Part shown: positions 1 through 10,201 of the stretch, piece after piece
How the letters are laid out: every line of letters starts with the position of its first letter
How positions within the stretch are numbered: position 1 is the first letter of the stretch
From: Raineyella sp044508675
GTDB taxonomy: Bacteria > Actinomycetota > Actinomycetes > Propionibacteriales > Propionibacteriaceae
Direction: 5' to 3'
Length of the DNA: 64,000 nt
NCBI GenBank assembly: GCA_044508675.1
Contig: JBIQHF010000011.1
Location: 1-64,000 of the forward strand
The notes under the pieces: generated by a model
What the model was told of the DNA's origin: nothing
Database searches by the model: none
The model's input: only the letters and a program-made list of their open reading frames with translations
Translations under genes and position numbers: made by a program

Positions 1-61
1 CGGCGGCAACCGCCGGTGCTTCCCGTGTTTCCGCCGTGGCGACACGTTCGAGGGTAGTCAT
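1..61 (-). CDS. ctaD: Cytochrome c oxidase subunit I, N-terminal 20 codons only
   Basis: Only the start is in the window: an ATG reading leftwards from 61 gives MTTLERVATAETREAPAVAA, with no conserved oxidase segment visible. The assignment rests on position: it begins 3 bases after the ctaC stop, and a strong ribosome binding site (AGGAGGTGA) lies inside the last codons of ctaC. In actinobacteria ctaD, the haem-copper catalytic subunit, commonly follows ctaC. The function is therefore inferred from context. Confidence 0.7.
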   Translation of the reverse strand, partial: MTTLERVATAETREAPAVAA

Positions 62-64
62 GGG

Positions 65-913
65 TCAGTTCACCTCCTGGAGCTGGGGGTTGTTCTGCAG
101 CGGGCCATAGAAGGTACCGGTACGGCCCTGCTCCTCCAGCCCCTGCAGATATGCGGCGTATTCCTCCGCCGTCACAACCTCAACGTTGAAGATCATCGCC
201 GAGTGGTACGTCCCGCACAGCTCAGCACACTTGCCCGCGAAGGTACCGACCTTGGTCGGCGTCACGTCGAAGGTGTTCGAGCGGCCGGGGATCACATCGA
301 GCTTGTAGTAGAAGGCCGGGATCCAGAACGAGTGGATGACGTCCGGCGAGTACAGCGTGAAGCGGACCGGCTCGTTCACGGGCAGGACCAGCGTGGGCGG
401 CGACTCGATGGTGCCGATCGCATTGACGTCGGCACCGATCGCCGGGTTGTCGGCTTCCTTGTAGTTGAACGCCCAGGACCACTTGAAACCGACCACGTCG
501 ATCTCATGGACCTGGTTCGAGTCCGCCTTGGCCTGCACGATGTTCTGCGTCTTGACCGTGTAGAAGAACAGTACGCACACGATCACGATCGGCACGAGCG
601 TGTAGACGAACTCCACCGGCAGGTTGTATCGCACCTGGCGCGGGACCTCATTCGGGTCGCGGCGACGATACCGGATAATGCTGTAGATCAGGACACCCAG
701 CACGATGGCGCCGACGCCGAACGCCGCGATCCACGAGCCGATGTACAGGTCGCCCGTCGCCGGAGCACGGTCGCTCGCGGGCTCGGGCAGACCGAGGAGT
801 CGGCCCTGGCCGGCTCCCTGCTGAATATCGCCGCAGCCGGCCAGCGTCATCGCCAACCCAGTGGCGCCGAGAGCGAGCCACGCTCGTGGCCGCCTCCATC
901 CCTTAAGACCCAC
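65..913 (-). CDS. ctaC: Cytochrome c oxidase subunit II (CuA subunit), lipoprotein
   Basis: This subunit of the aa3-type terminal oxidase takes electrons from cytochrome c through its CuA centre. The 282-residue product starts with a lipoprotein signal ending in LAGC, so it is probably lipid-anchored at Cys27. Two membrane helices follow (about 58-80 and 101-121). The outer cupredoxin domain carries the CuA site CAELCGTYHSAM with an upstream HSFWIP histidine, as expected for an active subunit. It is cotranscribed with ctaD, whose ribosome site lies in its last codons. The length is normal for actinobacterial CtaC. Confidence 0.97.
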   Translation of the reverse strand: MGLKGWRRPRAWLALGATGLAMTLAGCGDIQQGAGQGRLLGLPEPASDRAPATGDLYIGSWIAAFGVGAIVLGVLIYSIIRYRRRDPNEVPRQVRYNLPVEFVYTLVPIVIVCVLFFYTVKTQNIVQAKADSNQVHEIDVVGFKWSWAFNYKEADNPAIGADVNAIGTIESPPTLVLPVNEPVRFTLYSPDVIHSFWIPAFYYKLDVIPGRSNTFDVTPTKVGTFAGKCAELCGTYHSAMIFNVEVVTAEEYAAYLQGLEEQGRTGTFYGPLQNNPQLQEVN

Positions 914-1110
914 GTCACACCCTTCCGATCATGCTGCGGCAGGGCGCAACCCTGCTGCCTATTGCGGTCTGTCCCACACTAACCGATCCGGGGTATCTGA
1001 GGCAGCGCCGAGACGCACTCGTAATCGCCTTCCCGCCACTCGGGACACGGTTCGCGCCCATGCCCCGTTGACGTCGTACGATCCCCGGTCCGGCCCGTCC
1101 AGAAATGACG

Positions 1111-1137
1111 AGGACCCCGTCCGATGGACGGGGCCCT
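1111..1137 (-). terminator. Hairpin terminator downstream of erpA
   Basis: An 8-bp perfect stem CCCCGTCC/GGACGGGG (1115-1122 with 1126-1133) has a 3-base loop and extends by further pairs either side of one mismatch. It lies 46 bases past the erpA stop. No clear U-tract follows. Confidence 0.6.
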
Positions 1138-1182
1138 CAGGTGCTACGTGCCGATGATCGGCACGGCGGAGTCAGGGGACGA

Positions 1183-1533
1183 TCAGTGGAAGCTGTCGCC
1201 GCAGGCGCAGGAGCTCTGCGCGTTCGGGTTGTCGATCGTGAAGCCCTGCTGCTCGATCGTGTCCATGAAGTCGATGGTCGCACCGCCCAGGTAGGGCGCG
1301 CTCATCCGGTCGGTCACCACGCTGACACCGTCGTAGGTGTTGACGACGTCGCCCTCGAGCTCACGCTCGTCGAAGAACAGCTGGTATCGCAGGCCGGAGC
1401 AGCCGCCGGGCTGCACGGCGATCCGCAGGGCGAGGTCATCACGACCCTCGCTCTCCAGGAGCGACTTCACCTTGGCGGCGGCTTCGGTGGTGAGGTTGAT
1501 CCCCTGGGCGAGGGTCTCGTTCTGCACGGTCAT
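1183..1533 (-). CDS. erpA: Iron-sulfur cluster insertion protein ErpA (HesB/IscA family)
   Basis: This A-type carrier delivers Fe-S clusters to apo-enzymes. The 116-residue product has the three conserved cysteines: C45 in PGGCSG and the C-terminal pair C109 and C111 in SSCACGDSF. The start at 1533 is set by AAGGAGA eight bases upstream and by the family's usual length; a longer open frame running to 2022 would overlap the neighbouring gene and has no support. It is a single gene ending in a hairpin. Likely clients nearby include the radical-SAM lipoyl synthase LipA and quinolinate synthase NadA (inference). Confidence 0.95.
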   Translation of the reverse strand: MTVQNETLAQGINLTTEAAAKVKSLLESEGRDDLALRIAVQPGGCSGLRYQLFFDERELEGDVVNTYDGVSVVTDRMSAPYLGGATIDFMDTIEQQGFTIDNPNAQSSCACGDSFH

Positions 1534-1684
1534 ATCGATTCTCCTTCGACCACACCAGGATGTGGCGGACAGTCGGATGTGGTTGGCAAGCACGTGTGGT
1601 TGACGCAACAACTGTACGTCGGATTCTAGGCCTGTCCCAGCGTCGATCCAACCCCCGTCGAAGCGATGACCGGGCCAGGGCGGG

Positions 1685-2824
1685 TCAGGCGGTCCAGGAG
1701 CGTGCCAGCCGTCGGCCCATCGCCACCAGATCGGCATCCTCGATGGCGACCGTCGCGCCGGGTGGCGCATCGTGCAGTGCGTACGCAGCCTCGAGTCCGT
1801 AGGCGCGCATCTCCCTGGCCGAGATCGTGACCACACCGGCCACGGCGACCACCGGACGCATCGCCTCCCCCGCCATCCGGACCACTGCCTCGACCGTCTC
1901 GCCACCGCGATGGGCGAAGTCGTACGCCCCGGTCCCAGTGATGACCAGGTCGGCGGCCGCCAGCGTCGTCCGCAGGTCGGTCCGTTCAGCCAACCATTCC
2001 GGGCCCGTCGTGATCCGCGCACCCAGAGCGGTCAACACGTATGCTGCCCCACCACAGGCACCCAGACCCGGACGGTCGGACAACTCGGGGGCCACGAGGT
2101 CGACGAATCGTGCCAGTGTGGCGTCGGCGGCCAGCAGTTCGGCCGGGTCCCAGGCCAGCCCGGCCTCGCGCAGGGCGACCCCGTGCAACGAGGTGACCCC
2201 TCGCATCCCCAGCAACTCCCGATCCGATTCCTCGACCGGGACGATCGCGACCAGTCCGGTGAAACCGGCGAGCCGGTCCCGTACGGCGGACAGGTCCACC
2301 GAGGAGACCTTCGCCAGACCGGCCGGGCCACGATCCAGCGAGACGTCGGCGACCGCACCGAGCGCGGCCAACAGTCCAGCGCCGGCGTCGCGGGCCCGGC
2401 ACCCGGCCAGGTCGACCACGAGGGCCCGGTCCCCGCCTCCGCCGCAGGACTTCCCGGCGGCACCGTCCAGGGCCAGGGCGATGGCCTCCCCCCACGGGGC
2501 GGACGTCACCGTCTCGGTCACGTCGAGGCCCGGTTGCGGATCCGGCGCGGACCGGTCCACGCCGACCAGGCAGACCTCCGGCCCCTCGACCCGCAGCAGG
2601 ACGGCGAGGTCATCGCCGGCCCCGGGGTACGACTGCGGCGACAGCTCCACTTCGGTACCGACCAGGTCCGCGTACGCCTCTGCCAGGCCCGCACCGGCCG
2701 AACCGAGCGGGACGACGACGAGTTCGTCCTGGGGGCGGCGCTGCTGCCATCCGGTGGCGAGGGCCGCGCCCGCCACAGAGGACGCCAGCGGCCCGATGCG
2801 GTCGGTCGCAAAGACCACGCGCAC
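1685..2824 (-). CDS. Glycerate kinase family protein, divergent
   Basis: The 379-residue product resembles GarK/GlxK-type glycerate kinases, which make phosphoglycerate from D-glycerate and ATP. Visible are a glycine-rich PGLGACGGAAYVL segment near residue 254 and DLVITGTGAYD near 289, where active enzymes usually read DLVITGEGRxD. The altered Glu-Gly-Arg residues leave catalysis uncertain. The mycobacterial counterpart in the same position (Rv2205c) belongs to the same family. The start is GTG with no clear ribosome site, 28 bases after pspAA, so it is probably translated from the pspA operon transcript. Confidence 0.75.
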   Translation of the reverse strand: MRVVFATDRIGPLASSVAGAALATGWQQRRPQDELVVVPLGSAGAGLAEAYADLVGTEVELSPQSYPGAGDDLAVLLRVEGPEVCLVGVDRSAPDPQPGLDVTETVTSAPWGEAIALALDGAAGKSCGGGGDRALVVDLAGCRARDAGAGLLAALGAVADVSLDRGPAGLAKVSSVDLSAVRDRLAGFTGLVAIVPVEESDRELLGMRGVTSLHGVALREAGLAWDPAELLAADATLARFVDLVAPELSDRPGLGACGGAAYVLTALGARITTGPEWLAERTDLRTTLAAADLVITGTGAYDFAHRGGETVEAVVRMAGEAMRPVVAVAGVVTISAREMRAYGLEAAYALHDAPPGATVAIEDADLVAMGRRLARSWTA

Positions 2825-2852
2825 CGGGCCGGTGGCTACCCGAGGTGACTGC

Positions 2853-3137
2853 TCAGTCAGGGATCAGCCCGTCCTCGGAGTCACTGAGCCAGGCCCTGAC
2901 ATCCTCGATCGTCGCCTCGGAGTCCGGCAGGATCAGGTCGGAGTCGGCGAGCTCGTCATCGGGCACGATCTCGCCCCGGGCCCGAACATCGGCCAGCAGG
3001 GCCAGCAGGACCTCGGTCAGCGTCTCCTGGTCCTCGGCGTTGACGGCCTGCTCGACCGCGTCGTCGAAGGAGTTGAGCGAGGCGATCGCCTCGTCAGAGA
3101 GTCGGAACTGGCCCTCGTTGAGGATACGGACGATCAC
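2853..3137 (-). CDS. pspAA: PspA-associated protein PspAA
   Basis: This 94-residue acidic protein starts MIVRILNEGQFRL and matches the short PspAA domain usually coded beside actinobacterial and archaeal pspA. Its GTG start overlaps the pspA stop in a GTGA arrangement, which implies translational coupling. It is thought to work with PspA in membrane-stress responses, but its molecular job is not established. Confidence 0.85.
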   Translation of the reverse strand: MIVRILNEGQFRLSDEAIASLNSFDDAVEQAVNAEDQETLTEVLLALLADVRARGEIVPDDELADSDLILPDSEATIEDVRAWLSDSEDGLIPD

Positions 3138-4093
3138 TGCGCCTCCTGCTGCCGCGGGTTGGTCGGGGTGGACTGCCCGAAGGGCTGACCGGTGCCCGGC
3201 ATCCCGGTACCGGTCCCCTGCTGCGGGTACTGCTCGAACACCTCGGCATCGACCGGCTCCGAACCGACCTGCTGAGGCTGCACCTGCTGCGGCTGCACCT
3301 GCTGGGCCTGGACCTGCTGGGCCTGCTGCTGCGAGGGGGCGCCGGCACCGCGGCCGATCGCCTGCTGGGGCGCTCCGGTGGGGGCGGACCCGACCGCGAG
3401 CTGCTGCTTCATCGCGGCCAGCTCGTTCTCCACGTCCGAGGTGGAGGCCAGCTGGTCGAGCTCACGGGCAATGTCGTCCTGCACCATGCCGGTCGGATCG
3501 TCGAGGGCTCCGGAGGCGAGCAGTTCGTCGACGGCGCCGGCACGCGCCTGCATCTGCAGGGTCTTGTCCTCGGCCCGCTGGATGGCCAGACCGACGTCGC
3601 CCATCTCCTCACCGATACCCGAGAAGGCCTCGCTGATCCGGGTCTGGGCCTCTGCGGCGGAGTAGGTGGCCTTGATGGTCTCCTTCTTGGTGCGGAACGA
3701 GTCGACCTTCGACTGCAGCCGCTGGGAGGCGCGGACCAGCTTCTCCTCCTCGCCCTGCAGCTGCGCGTGCTGGGCCTGGAGGTCGGCGAGCTGCGAAGCG
3801 AGCCCGGACTTGCGGGTCAGGGCCTCGCGGGCGAGGTCCTCGCGCCCGATCTCGAGGGCCCGGCGGGCCTGCTGGTCGAGCTTGTCGACCTGCTGGTTGA
3901 GCTGGTTGGCCTGGAGCTCGACTCGCTTGCGGCTGGTGGCTACATCGGCAACACCACGGCGGACCTTTCGCAGCAGCTCGAGCTGCCGCTCATAGGAGTA
4001 GTCGAGCGTCTCGCGCGGATCCTCCATACGGTCCAGGGCCTTGTTGGCCTTGGTGTTGAAGATCGTCGAGATTCTCTGGAAGATGCCACTCAT
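3134..4093 (-). CDS. pspA: Phage shock protein A / IM30 family protein
   Basis: PspA/IM30 proteins form coiled-coil scaffolds that bind and protect the inner membrane. The 319-residue product starts MSGIFQRISTIFNTKANKAL, an amphipathic N-terminal helix, then has long coiled coil to about residue 220. The C-terminus is an unusual glutamine-rich tail (about 240-300) with repeated QQVQPQ units, encoded by short CTGCTG-type repeats near 3270-3335. The start at 4093 is chosen because the family always begins here; an open frame to 4270 adds non-homologous residues. It leads an operon with pspAA and the glycerate kinase. Confidence 0.93.
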   Translation of the reverse strand: MSGIFQRISTIFNTKANKALDRMEDPRETLDYSYERQLELLRKVRRGVADVATSRKRVELQANQLNQQVDKLDQQARRALEIGREDLAREALTRKSGLASQLADLQAQHAQLQGEEEKLVRASQRLQSKVDSFRTKKETIKATYSAAEAQTRISEAFSGIGEEMGDVGLAIQRAEDKTLQMQARAGAVDELLASGALDDPTGMVQDDIARELDQLASTSDVENELAAMKQQLAVGSAPTGAPQQAIGRGAGAPSQQQAQQVQAQQVQPQQVQPQQVGSEPVDAEVFEQYPQQGTGTGMPGTGQPFGQSTPTNPRQQEAQ

Positions 4094-4127
4094 AGACGGT
4101 CCCTGGTCCTTCCGATAGAGCGCTCTG

Positions 4128-4141
4128 GTCGTACGTACGAC
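4128..4141. promoter_or_regulatory. 14-bp perfect palindrome upstream of pspA
   Basis: GTCGTACGTACGAC is perfectly symmetrical and sits 35 bases before the pspA start, in the 242-base divergent gap between pspA and the DUF3043 gene. It could be an operator. It also contains CGTACG, which is common across this DNA, so chance enrichment is a real alternative. Confidence 0.3.
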
Positions 4142-4335
4142 ATCCAGCCTATGTGCTCGGCTAGTCCAACACACCCCCACGGACAACGATTCGGGGGGTG
4201 ATCGGGGGACCTCACCCACCCGTGGCGACGATTCCGGACGTCGACCGGGGCCGCTAGGCTGGGGGTACACTCCGCCAGGGTCGGGCCCGGCCGTGCGGGC
4301 ACCAACCCGCCGCGGGACGTACGTGAAAGGTCGAC

Positions 4336-4899
4336 GTGGGACTGTTCAGCAAGAAGGATGACGCCTCCGAACCAGCGGCGACGCCGGAGCCACCGGCCCA
4401 ACCGGTCGGCCGCCAGAAGAAGGAGGGCCCCACTCCCACCCGCAAGGAGGCCGAGGCCGCACGCAGGGCCCGGGTGAACCCGACGCTGTCCAAGAAGGAG
4501 CGCCGCCAGCGGGAGGCGGAGAGCGCCCGCCGTGCCCGGGTCGAGGACATGCGCAAGCGCGACTCCGATCCCGGCCGGACCCTGATGCGGGACCACGTGG
4601 ACGCCAAGTTCCGTCTCGGCGAGGTCGTCATGCCGGTGCTGCTGCTGGTCCTGGCGGCCAGCCTGGTGCTCGGCCAGTACCCGGCGATCGCCAACTTGGT
4701 GATGATCACCTTCTACGTGATCGTGTTCGCCGTGATCATCGACCTGATCCTGATGTGGCGTTCGTTCACCAAACTGCTGGACGAGCGCCATCCCGGCTTC
4801 CCGCGCCGCGGCCTGTTCATGTACGGCATGAACCGCACCCTGCAGATCCGTCGGTGGCGGATGCCCGCGCCGCGGGTCAAGCGCGGCGACAAGTACTGA
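4336..4899 (+). CDS. DUF3043 membrane protein
   Basis: The 187-residue product has a highly charged, Lys/Arg/Glu-rich cytoplasmic N-terminus (to about residue 90), then two hydrophobic segments (about 97-113 and 118-139), and a basic C-terminus. This is the layout of the actinobacterial DUF3043 family (mycobacterial Rv2206), whose function is unknown. The start is GTG. It lies divergently from pspA and is followed 11 bases later by a small gene, so the two are likely cotranscribed. Confidence 0.85.
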   Translation: MGLFSKKDDASEPAATPEPPAQPVGRQKKEGPTPTRKEAEAARRARVNPTLSKKERRQREAESARRARVEDMRKRDSDPGRTLMRDHVDAKFRLGEVVMPVLLLVLAASLVLGQYPAIANLVMITFYVIVFAVIIDLILMWRSFTKLLDERHPGFPRRGLFMYGMNRTLQIRRWRMPAPRVKRGDKY

Positions 4900-4910
4900 G
4901 CGAGGCCGCG

Positions 4911-5120
4911 ATGGCATCCTCCTTCACCTGGTGCACCGAGCCCCTGCTCGACGAGGAGGCCGCCGCCGAGCTGGGGGTGACGGCCAGGTTCCCCAGCCAG
5001 CAGGCGGCCGAGGCCTGGTTCACCGAGCACTGGGCGGACCTCGACGACGCCGGCGTGGAAGCGGTGACCCTGCTGGACGGCGACGTCGTCGTCTACGGTC
5101 CGATGCCGCTCACCGCCTGA
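4911..5120 (+). CDS. Small conserved hypothetical protein
   Basis: A 69-residue acidic protein with no signal peptide or membrane segment: it begins MASSFTWCTEPLL, contains a tryptophan-rich AWFTEHWADL stretch, and ends in GDVVVYGPMPL. It resembles small uncharacterised actinobacterial proteins; no function can be read from it. It follows the DUF3043 gene by 11 bases, which argues for one transcript. A longer open frame starting at 4755 lies inside the upstream gene and is rejected. Confidence 0.65.
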   Translation: MASSFTWCTEPLLDEEAAAELGVTARFPSQQAAEAWFTEHWADLDDAGVEAVTLLDGDVVVYGPMPLTA

Positions 5121-5320
5121 CCACGCGCCTGATCCACCACGCCGTCTGATCACGCGCCGCCCGGCCCCACGCCGTCCGGTCCACGACGACGATCAGTTGA
5201 CCCTGGCTCCGCCACGACTAGCGTGGCGGCAGGCGCGGCAACCACTGCCGGCGCTGTCCGTACGCCCCGGGCCTGGTTCCGGCGGTCGCGTACGGCTGTC
5301 GATGCGTAGGAGGAACACCG

Positions 5321-6829
<1,509 letters not shown>

Positions 6830-6842
6830 CCCCACCCTGCTG

Positions 6843-6897
6843 ACCGGGCGGCCCGCCCGGTACCGGGACCGACCACGGACGCACGGTCGGTCCCGGT
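6843..6897 (+). terminator. Double hairpin terminator after pepA
   Basis: The first hairpin pairs ACCGGGCG (6843-6850) with CGCCCGGT (6854-6861) around a 3-base loop. The second pairs ACCGGGACCGACC (6862-6874) with its 13-base perfect complement (6885-6897) around a 10-base loop. They are back to back, 13 bases after the pepA stop. The U-tract is weak, as is usual in such GC-rich genomes. Confidence 0.75.
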
Positions 6898-7007
6898 CAG
6901 TCGGCGCGCCGCCCTCGCTGGAACCTCGTGCTCACCCCCGGCTCGTACGGGTAGGGTAACGACGTACTGACTGCGTCGTCACCGTTTCGAAGGAGTCCAA
7001 AGCGATC

Positions 7008-8762
7008 ATGTCGACTTCTGTAGCCCTCCCGGCCCTTGGTGAAAGTGTTACCGAGGGCACCGTCTCTACTTGGCTGAAGAAGGTCGGCGACACAGTCGCC
7101 GTCGACGAGCCGCTGGTCGAGATCTCCACCGACAAGGTCGACACGGAGATCCCCTCCCCGGTCGCCGGAACCATCCTGGAGATCCTTGTCGAGGAGGACG
7201 AGACCGTGGAGGTCGGCGCCGTCCTGGCGGTGATCGGCGAAGCAGGCGAGACTCCTGCCGCCGCTCCTGAGGCCCCCGCCGCGCAGCAAGCCCCCGCCCC
7301 GGAGCCTGCCCCCGCCGCCTCCGCTCCGGCCCCGGCCGCCCCCGCATCCGCTGCCCCGGCAGCTGCTGCGGCCCCGGCCACGCCGGCCCAGGGCACCGAG
7401 ATCACCCTGCCGGCCCTCGGCGAGAGCGTCACCGAGGGCACCGTCTCTACTTGGCTGAAGAAGGTCGGCGACACCATCGCCGTCGACGAGCCGCTGGTCG
7501 AGATCTCCACCGACAAGGTCGACACGGAGATCCCCTCCCCGGTCGCCGGCACCATCCTGGAGATCCGCGTCGAGGAGGACGAGACCGTCGAGGTCGGCGC
7601 CGTCCTCGCCATCGTCGGCGACGCCAACGCGGCACCGGCCCCGGCCCCCGCGACCCAGGCCCCTGCCCCTGCCCCGGCCCCTGCTGCACCGGAGCCTGCC
7701 CCGGCCCCTGCTGCACCGGAGCCTGCCCCGGCCCCCGCTACCCAGGCCCCCGCCCCGGCCCCCGCCGCGACGGCGGCTCCGGCTGCTCCGGCGCCGACCG
7801 TTCCGGCCCCGACCCCGGCGGTCGCCCCGCGCGCTGCCGGTGGGGACGCCGCCGAGGCCGCGTACGTCACGCCGCTGGTCCGCAAGCTCGCCGCCCAGCA
7901 CAACGTCGACCTGGCCACCCTGCAGGGGACCGGCGTCGGTGGCCGCATCCGCAAGCAGGACGTGCTGGACGCCGCTGCTGCTCCTGCTGCCGCCCCGACG
8001 GCCGCTGCCTCGACCGCACGCGAGGTCTCGCCGCTGCGTGGCACGACCGAGAAGATGTCGCGGATCCGCCAGACGATCGCCCGCCGGATGCGCGACTCGA
8101 AGGACGTCGCCGCCCAGCTGACCGCCACGGTCGAGGTGGACCTGACCCTGATCTCGCGCCTGCGGAACAAGGTGAAGGACGACTTCAAGGCCCGCAACGG
8201 CGCCAGTCTGACCTACCTGGCGTTCATCGCCAAGGCGACCATCGAGGCCCTGCAGCAGTACCCGATCGTCAACGCGACCGTGAACATGGACGACAAGACG
8301 ATCACGTACCCGGCCAACGAGAACCTGGGCCTTGCCGTCGACACGCCGAAGGGTCTGATGGTTCCGGTGCTGAAGAACGCCGGCGGCCTCAGCGTCAGCG
8401 ACTTGGCCAAGGCGATCGCCGACTTGGGCAGCCGCACCCGCACGGCCAAGATCTCCCCGGACGAGCTGTCCGGCGGCACCTTCACCATCACCAACTACGG
8501 CTCGATCGGCACTCTTTCGGACACCCCGATCATCAACCAGCCGGAGTCCGCCATCCTCGGCACCGGAGCCATGGTGAAGCGCCCGGTGGTCCTCACCGAC
8601 CGTCACCTCGGCGAGATCATCGCGATCCGCGACATGATGTACCTCAACCTGTCGTACGACCACCGCATCATCGACGGTGCGGACGCGGGTCGCTTCCTGG
8701 TGGCGATCAAGGATCGCCTCGAGGACGGCGAGTTCGGCGCCGAGTTCGGCGTGGAGGCCTGA
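7008..8762 (+). CDS. sucB: Dihydrolipoamide acyltransferase (E2) with two lipoyl domains
   Basis: This is the E2 core of a 2-oxoacid dehydrogenase complex; in actinobacteria this type serves the pyruvate and/or 2-oxoglutarate complexes. The 584-residue product has two nearly identical lipoyl domains (about 7-78 and 134-205, lipoyl lysines K43 and K170 in STDKVD). They are separated by Ala/Pro-rich linkers, followed by an E3-binding domain (about 285-322) and a catalytic acyltransferase domain with DHRIIDG (His552). The ATG at 7008 follows GAAGGAG. Genes for lipoate attachment and synthesis (lipB, lipA) lie 1.4 kb downstream. Which 2-oxoacid it serves cannot be told from the sequence. Confidence 0.95.
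   Translation: MSTSVALPALGESVTEGTVSTWLKKVGDTVAVDEPLVEISTDKVDTEIPSPVAGTILEILVEEDETVEVGAVLAVIGEAGETPAAAPEAPAAQQAPAPEPAPAASAPAPAAPASAAPAAAAAPATPAQGTEITLPALGESVTEGTVSTWLKKVGDTIAVDEPLVEISTDKVDTEIPSPVAGTILEIRVEEDETVEVGAVLAIVGDANAAPAPAPATQAPAPAPAPAAPEPAPAPAAPEPAPAPATQAPAPAPAATAAPAAPAPTVPAPTPAVAPRAAGGDAAEAAYVTPLVRKLAAQHNVDLATLQGTGVGGRIRKQDVLDAAAAPAAAPTAAASTAREVSPLRGTTEKMSRIRQTIARRMRDSKDVAAQLTATVEVDLTLISRLRNKVKDDFKARNGASLTYLAFIAKATIEALQQYPIVNATVNMDDKTITYPANENLGLAVDTPKGLMVPVLKNAGGLSVSDLAKAIADLGSRTRTAKISPDELSGGTFTITNYGSIGTLSDTPIINQPESAILGTGAMVKRPVVLTDRHLGEIIAIRDMMYLNLSYDHRIIDGADAGRFLVAIKDRLEDGEFGAEFGVEA
7054..7239 (+). repeat. Direct repeat, copy 1 (lipoyl domain 1)
   Basis: This segment recurs 381 bases downstream with only scattered differences. 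The first 41 bases (7054-7094, compared with 7435-7475) are identical. Confidence 0.9.
7435..7620 (+). repeat. Direct repeat, copy 2 (lipoyl domain 2)
   Basis: Second copy of the lipoyl-coding repeat. Near-identity at the DNA level, including silent positions, implies recent duplication or gene conversion rather than protein-level conservation alone. Confidence 0.9.
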
Positions 8763-8792
8763 TTCCGCGACGCTGAACCCCTGACGACGCAC

Positions 8793-8822
8793 GCAGGCCC
8801 CGGGAGTATCCCTGGGGCCTGC
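8793..8822 (+). terminator. Hairpin terminator after the E2 gene
   Basis: GCAGGCCCC (8793-8801) pairs with GGGGCCTGC (8814-8822); an inner GGG/CCC extends the stem around AGTAT with one bulged T. It is followed by CTGTCTTCT. It also separates the E2 gene from the convergent coaE. Confidence 0.75.
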
Positions 8823-8919
8823 CTGTCTTCTCGCCACGTGGTCCATCGACCGTGGAGATGGGCTCAGGGGGCCTGCCCGTTGGGTAGGAGGAACCTGGTC
8901 GACTTCGGTCAGATTGTTC

Positions 8920-10149
8920 CTACCTACCCGGCCGGCTCCGTGGGCCGCCGGCTTCCGGTGACGACTGCCCGCCCGCGGCCCATCCGGTCCGTTCGGCCCA
9001 CGCTTCTGCCTGCGGCGCCACGGATCCCCACCAGCCGGCAGGGAATCCGTCGGTGGCGACCTGTGGCGAGGCGACCTGTGGCGGCGCCCCACCGTCCGGG
9101 ATCCCGAGCCCGTACGATCGGGCCAGATCCGCCCGGGCCCCGGGCTCGGCACGCAGCCAGTCCCTGGCCAGCAGTGCCGTACGCCAACCGGGTGCCCCGG
9201 CGACACGCAGCCACACCACGGCGGGACGGCCCGGGTCGCAGGACAGGTACCGGGCCTCGGCAGTTCCCAGGTCAGGGACCGGGACGTACCCGACCCGCAG
9301 CAGCGCGGCAGGCACGTCCTCCCGGCCGGCATCCTCGTCCGAGGGCAGACCGACCTGCAGGTGCAGCACGTCCGGGGCGGGCAAACCCGGCACGGCGGTC
9401 GGCCCGACATGGTCGAGAGCCATTCCCTCCCCCAACAGTGGCCGCAGGCGATGCGCCAACCGGGCGAGCGCCCGACGGGACTGGCCCGGCCAGGCCGGTT
9501 CGGTCGTCACCGGCACCGGCCGGTCGAGCGGCACCGGGTCCCCCGCACGCAGCCGTACGTCGTACTCGGACACCCGCCGCCAGAGCCGGTCGACCTGCCG
9601 AACCAGGTCATCGGCGGAGCCGTTGTTGTCGAGCACGATGTCGGCGACGGCGAGCCGTTCCTCACGCGAGGCCTGGTGGGAGATGCGGGCGTACGCGTCG
9701 GCCTCGGCCATTCCGCGGGATTCGACCAGGCGGCGCACCCGTTCCTCGGCCATGACGTCGACGGCCACGACGAGATGGTAGGTGGGCGCCTTGCCCGTCT
9801 CGACCAGCAGCGGGATGTCGTGCACGACCAGGGTCTCCGGTGACGCGGCCGCGGCCAGCGCCGCGGTCCGAGCGGCGATCAGCGGATGAGTGATGTCCTC
9901 GAGGGCCCGCCGGCTATCGGCGTCGGAGAACACGATCGCGCCGAGGGCAGCCCGGTCCAGCGACCCCTCCGCGGTGACCACCCCGGCCCCGAAGCGCTCC
10001 CGGACGGCGGCCAGGCCCGGAGTGCCGGGCTCGACCACCTCACGGGCGATCCGGTCCGCATCGAGCACCAGGGCTCCTCGTTCCGCGAGGAGCCGCGCCA
10101 CTGTCGACTTCCCCGACCCGATCCCGCCTGTCAGTCCGATCCTCAGCAC
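8920..10149 (-). CDS. coaE: Dephospho-CoA kinase fused to a GrpB/UPF0157 domain
   Basis: CoaE carries out the last step of coenzyme A synthesis, phosphorylating dephospho-CoA. Residues 1-200 hold the kinase, with P-loop GGIGSGKS at 8-15 and the DIPLLVE motif. Residues about 210-409 form a second domain of the GrpB/UPF0157 type, a nucleotidyltransferase-fold family of unclear role that is often fused to CoaE in actinobacteria. The GTG start at 10149 places the P-loop where the family has it; the longer open frame to 10266 would run into divergent lipB. The last 30 or so residues are Gly/Pro/Arg-rich and probably disordered. Confidence 0.93.
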   Translation of the reverse strand: MLRIGLTGGIGSGKSTVARLLAERGALVLDADRIAREVVEPGTPGLAAVRERFGAGVVTAEGSLDRAALGAIVFSDADSRRALEDITHPLIAARTAALAAAASPETLVVHDIPLLVETGKAPTYHLVVAVDVMAEERVRRLVESRGMAEADAYARISHQASREERLAVADIVLDNNGSADDLVRQVDRLWRRVSEYDVRLRAGDPVPLDRPVPVTTEPAWPGQSRRALARLAHRLRPLLGEGMALDHVGPTAVPGLPAPDVLHLQVGLPSDEDAGREDVPAALLRVGYVPVPDLGTAEARYLSCDPGRPAVVWLRVAGAPGWRTALLARDWLRAEPGARADLARSYGLGIPDGGAPPQVASPQVATDGFPAGWWGSVAPQAEAWAERTGWAAGGQSSPEAGGPRSRPGR

Positions 10150-10201
10150 AGCCGCAGCGTACGACACGGTCGGGTGCCGGGGCCCGCGTAGACTCGGGCC
10201 C

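Noticed and set aside
7054..7620. The lipoyl-domain repeat as a CRISPR or mobile element
   Set aside because: Only two long copies, both in frame within one protein; no spacers or element ends. No CRISPR array is seen anywhere in the window.
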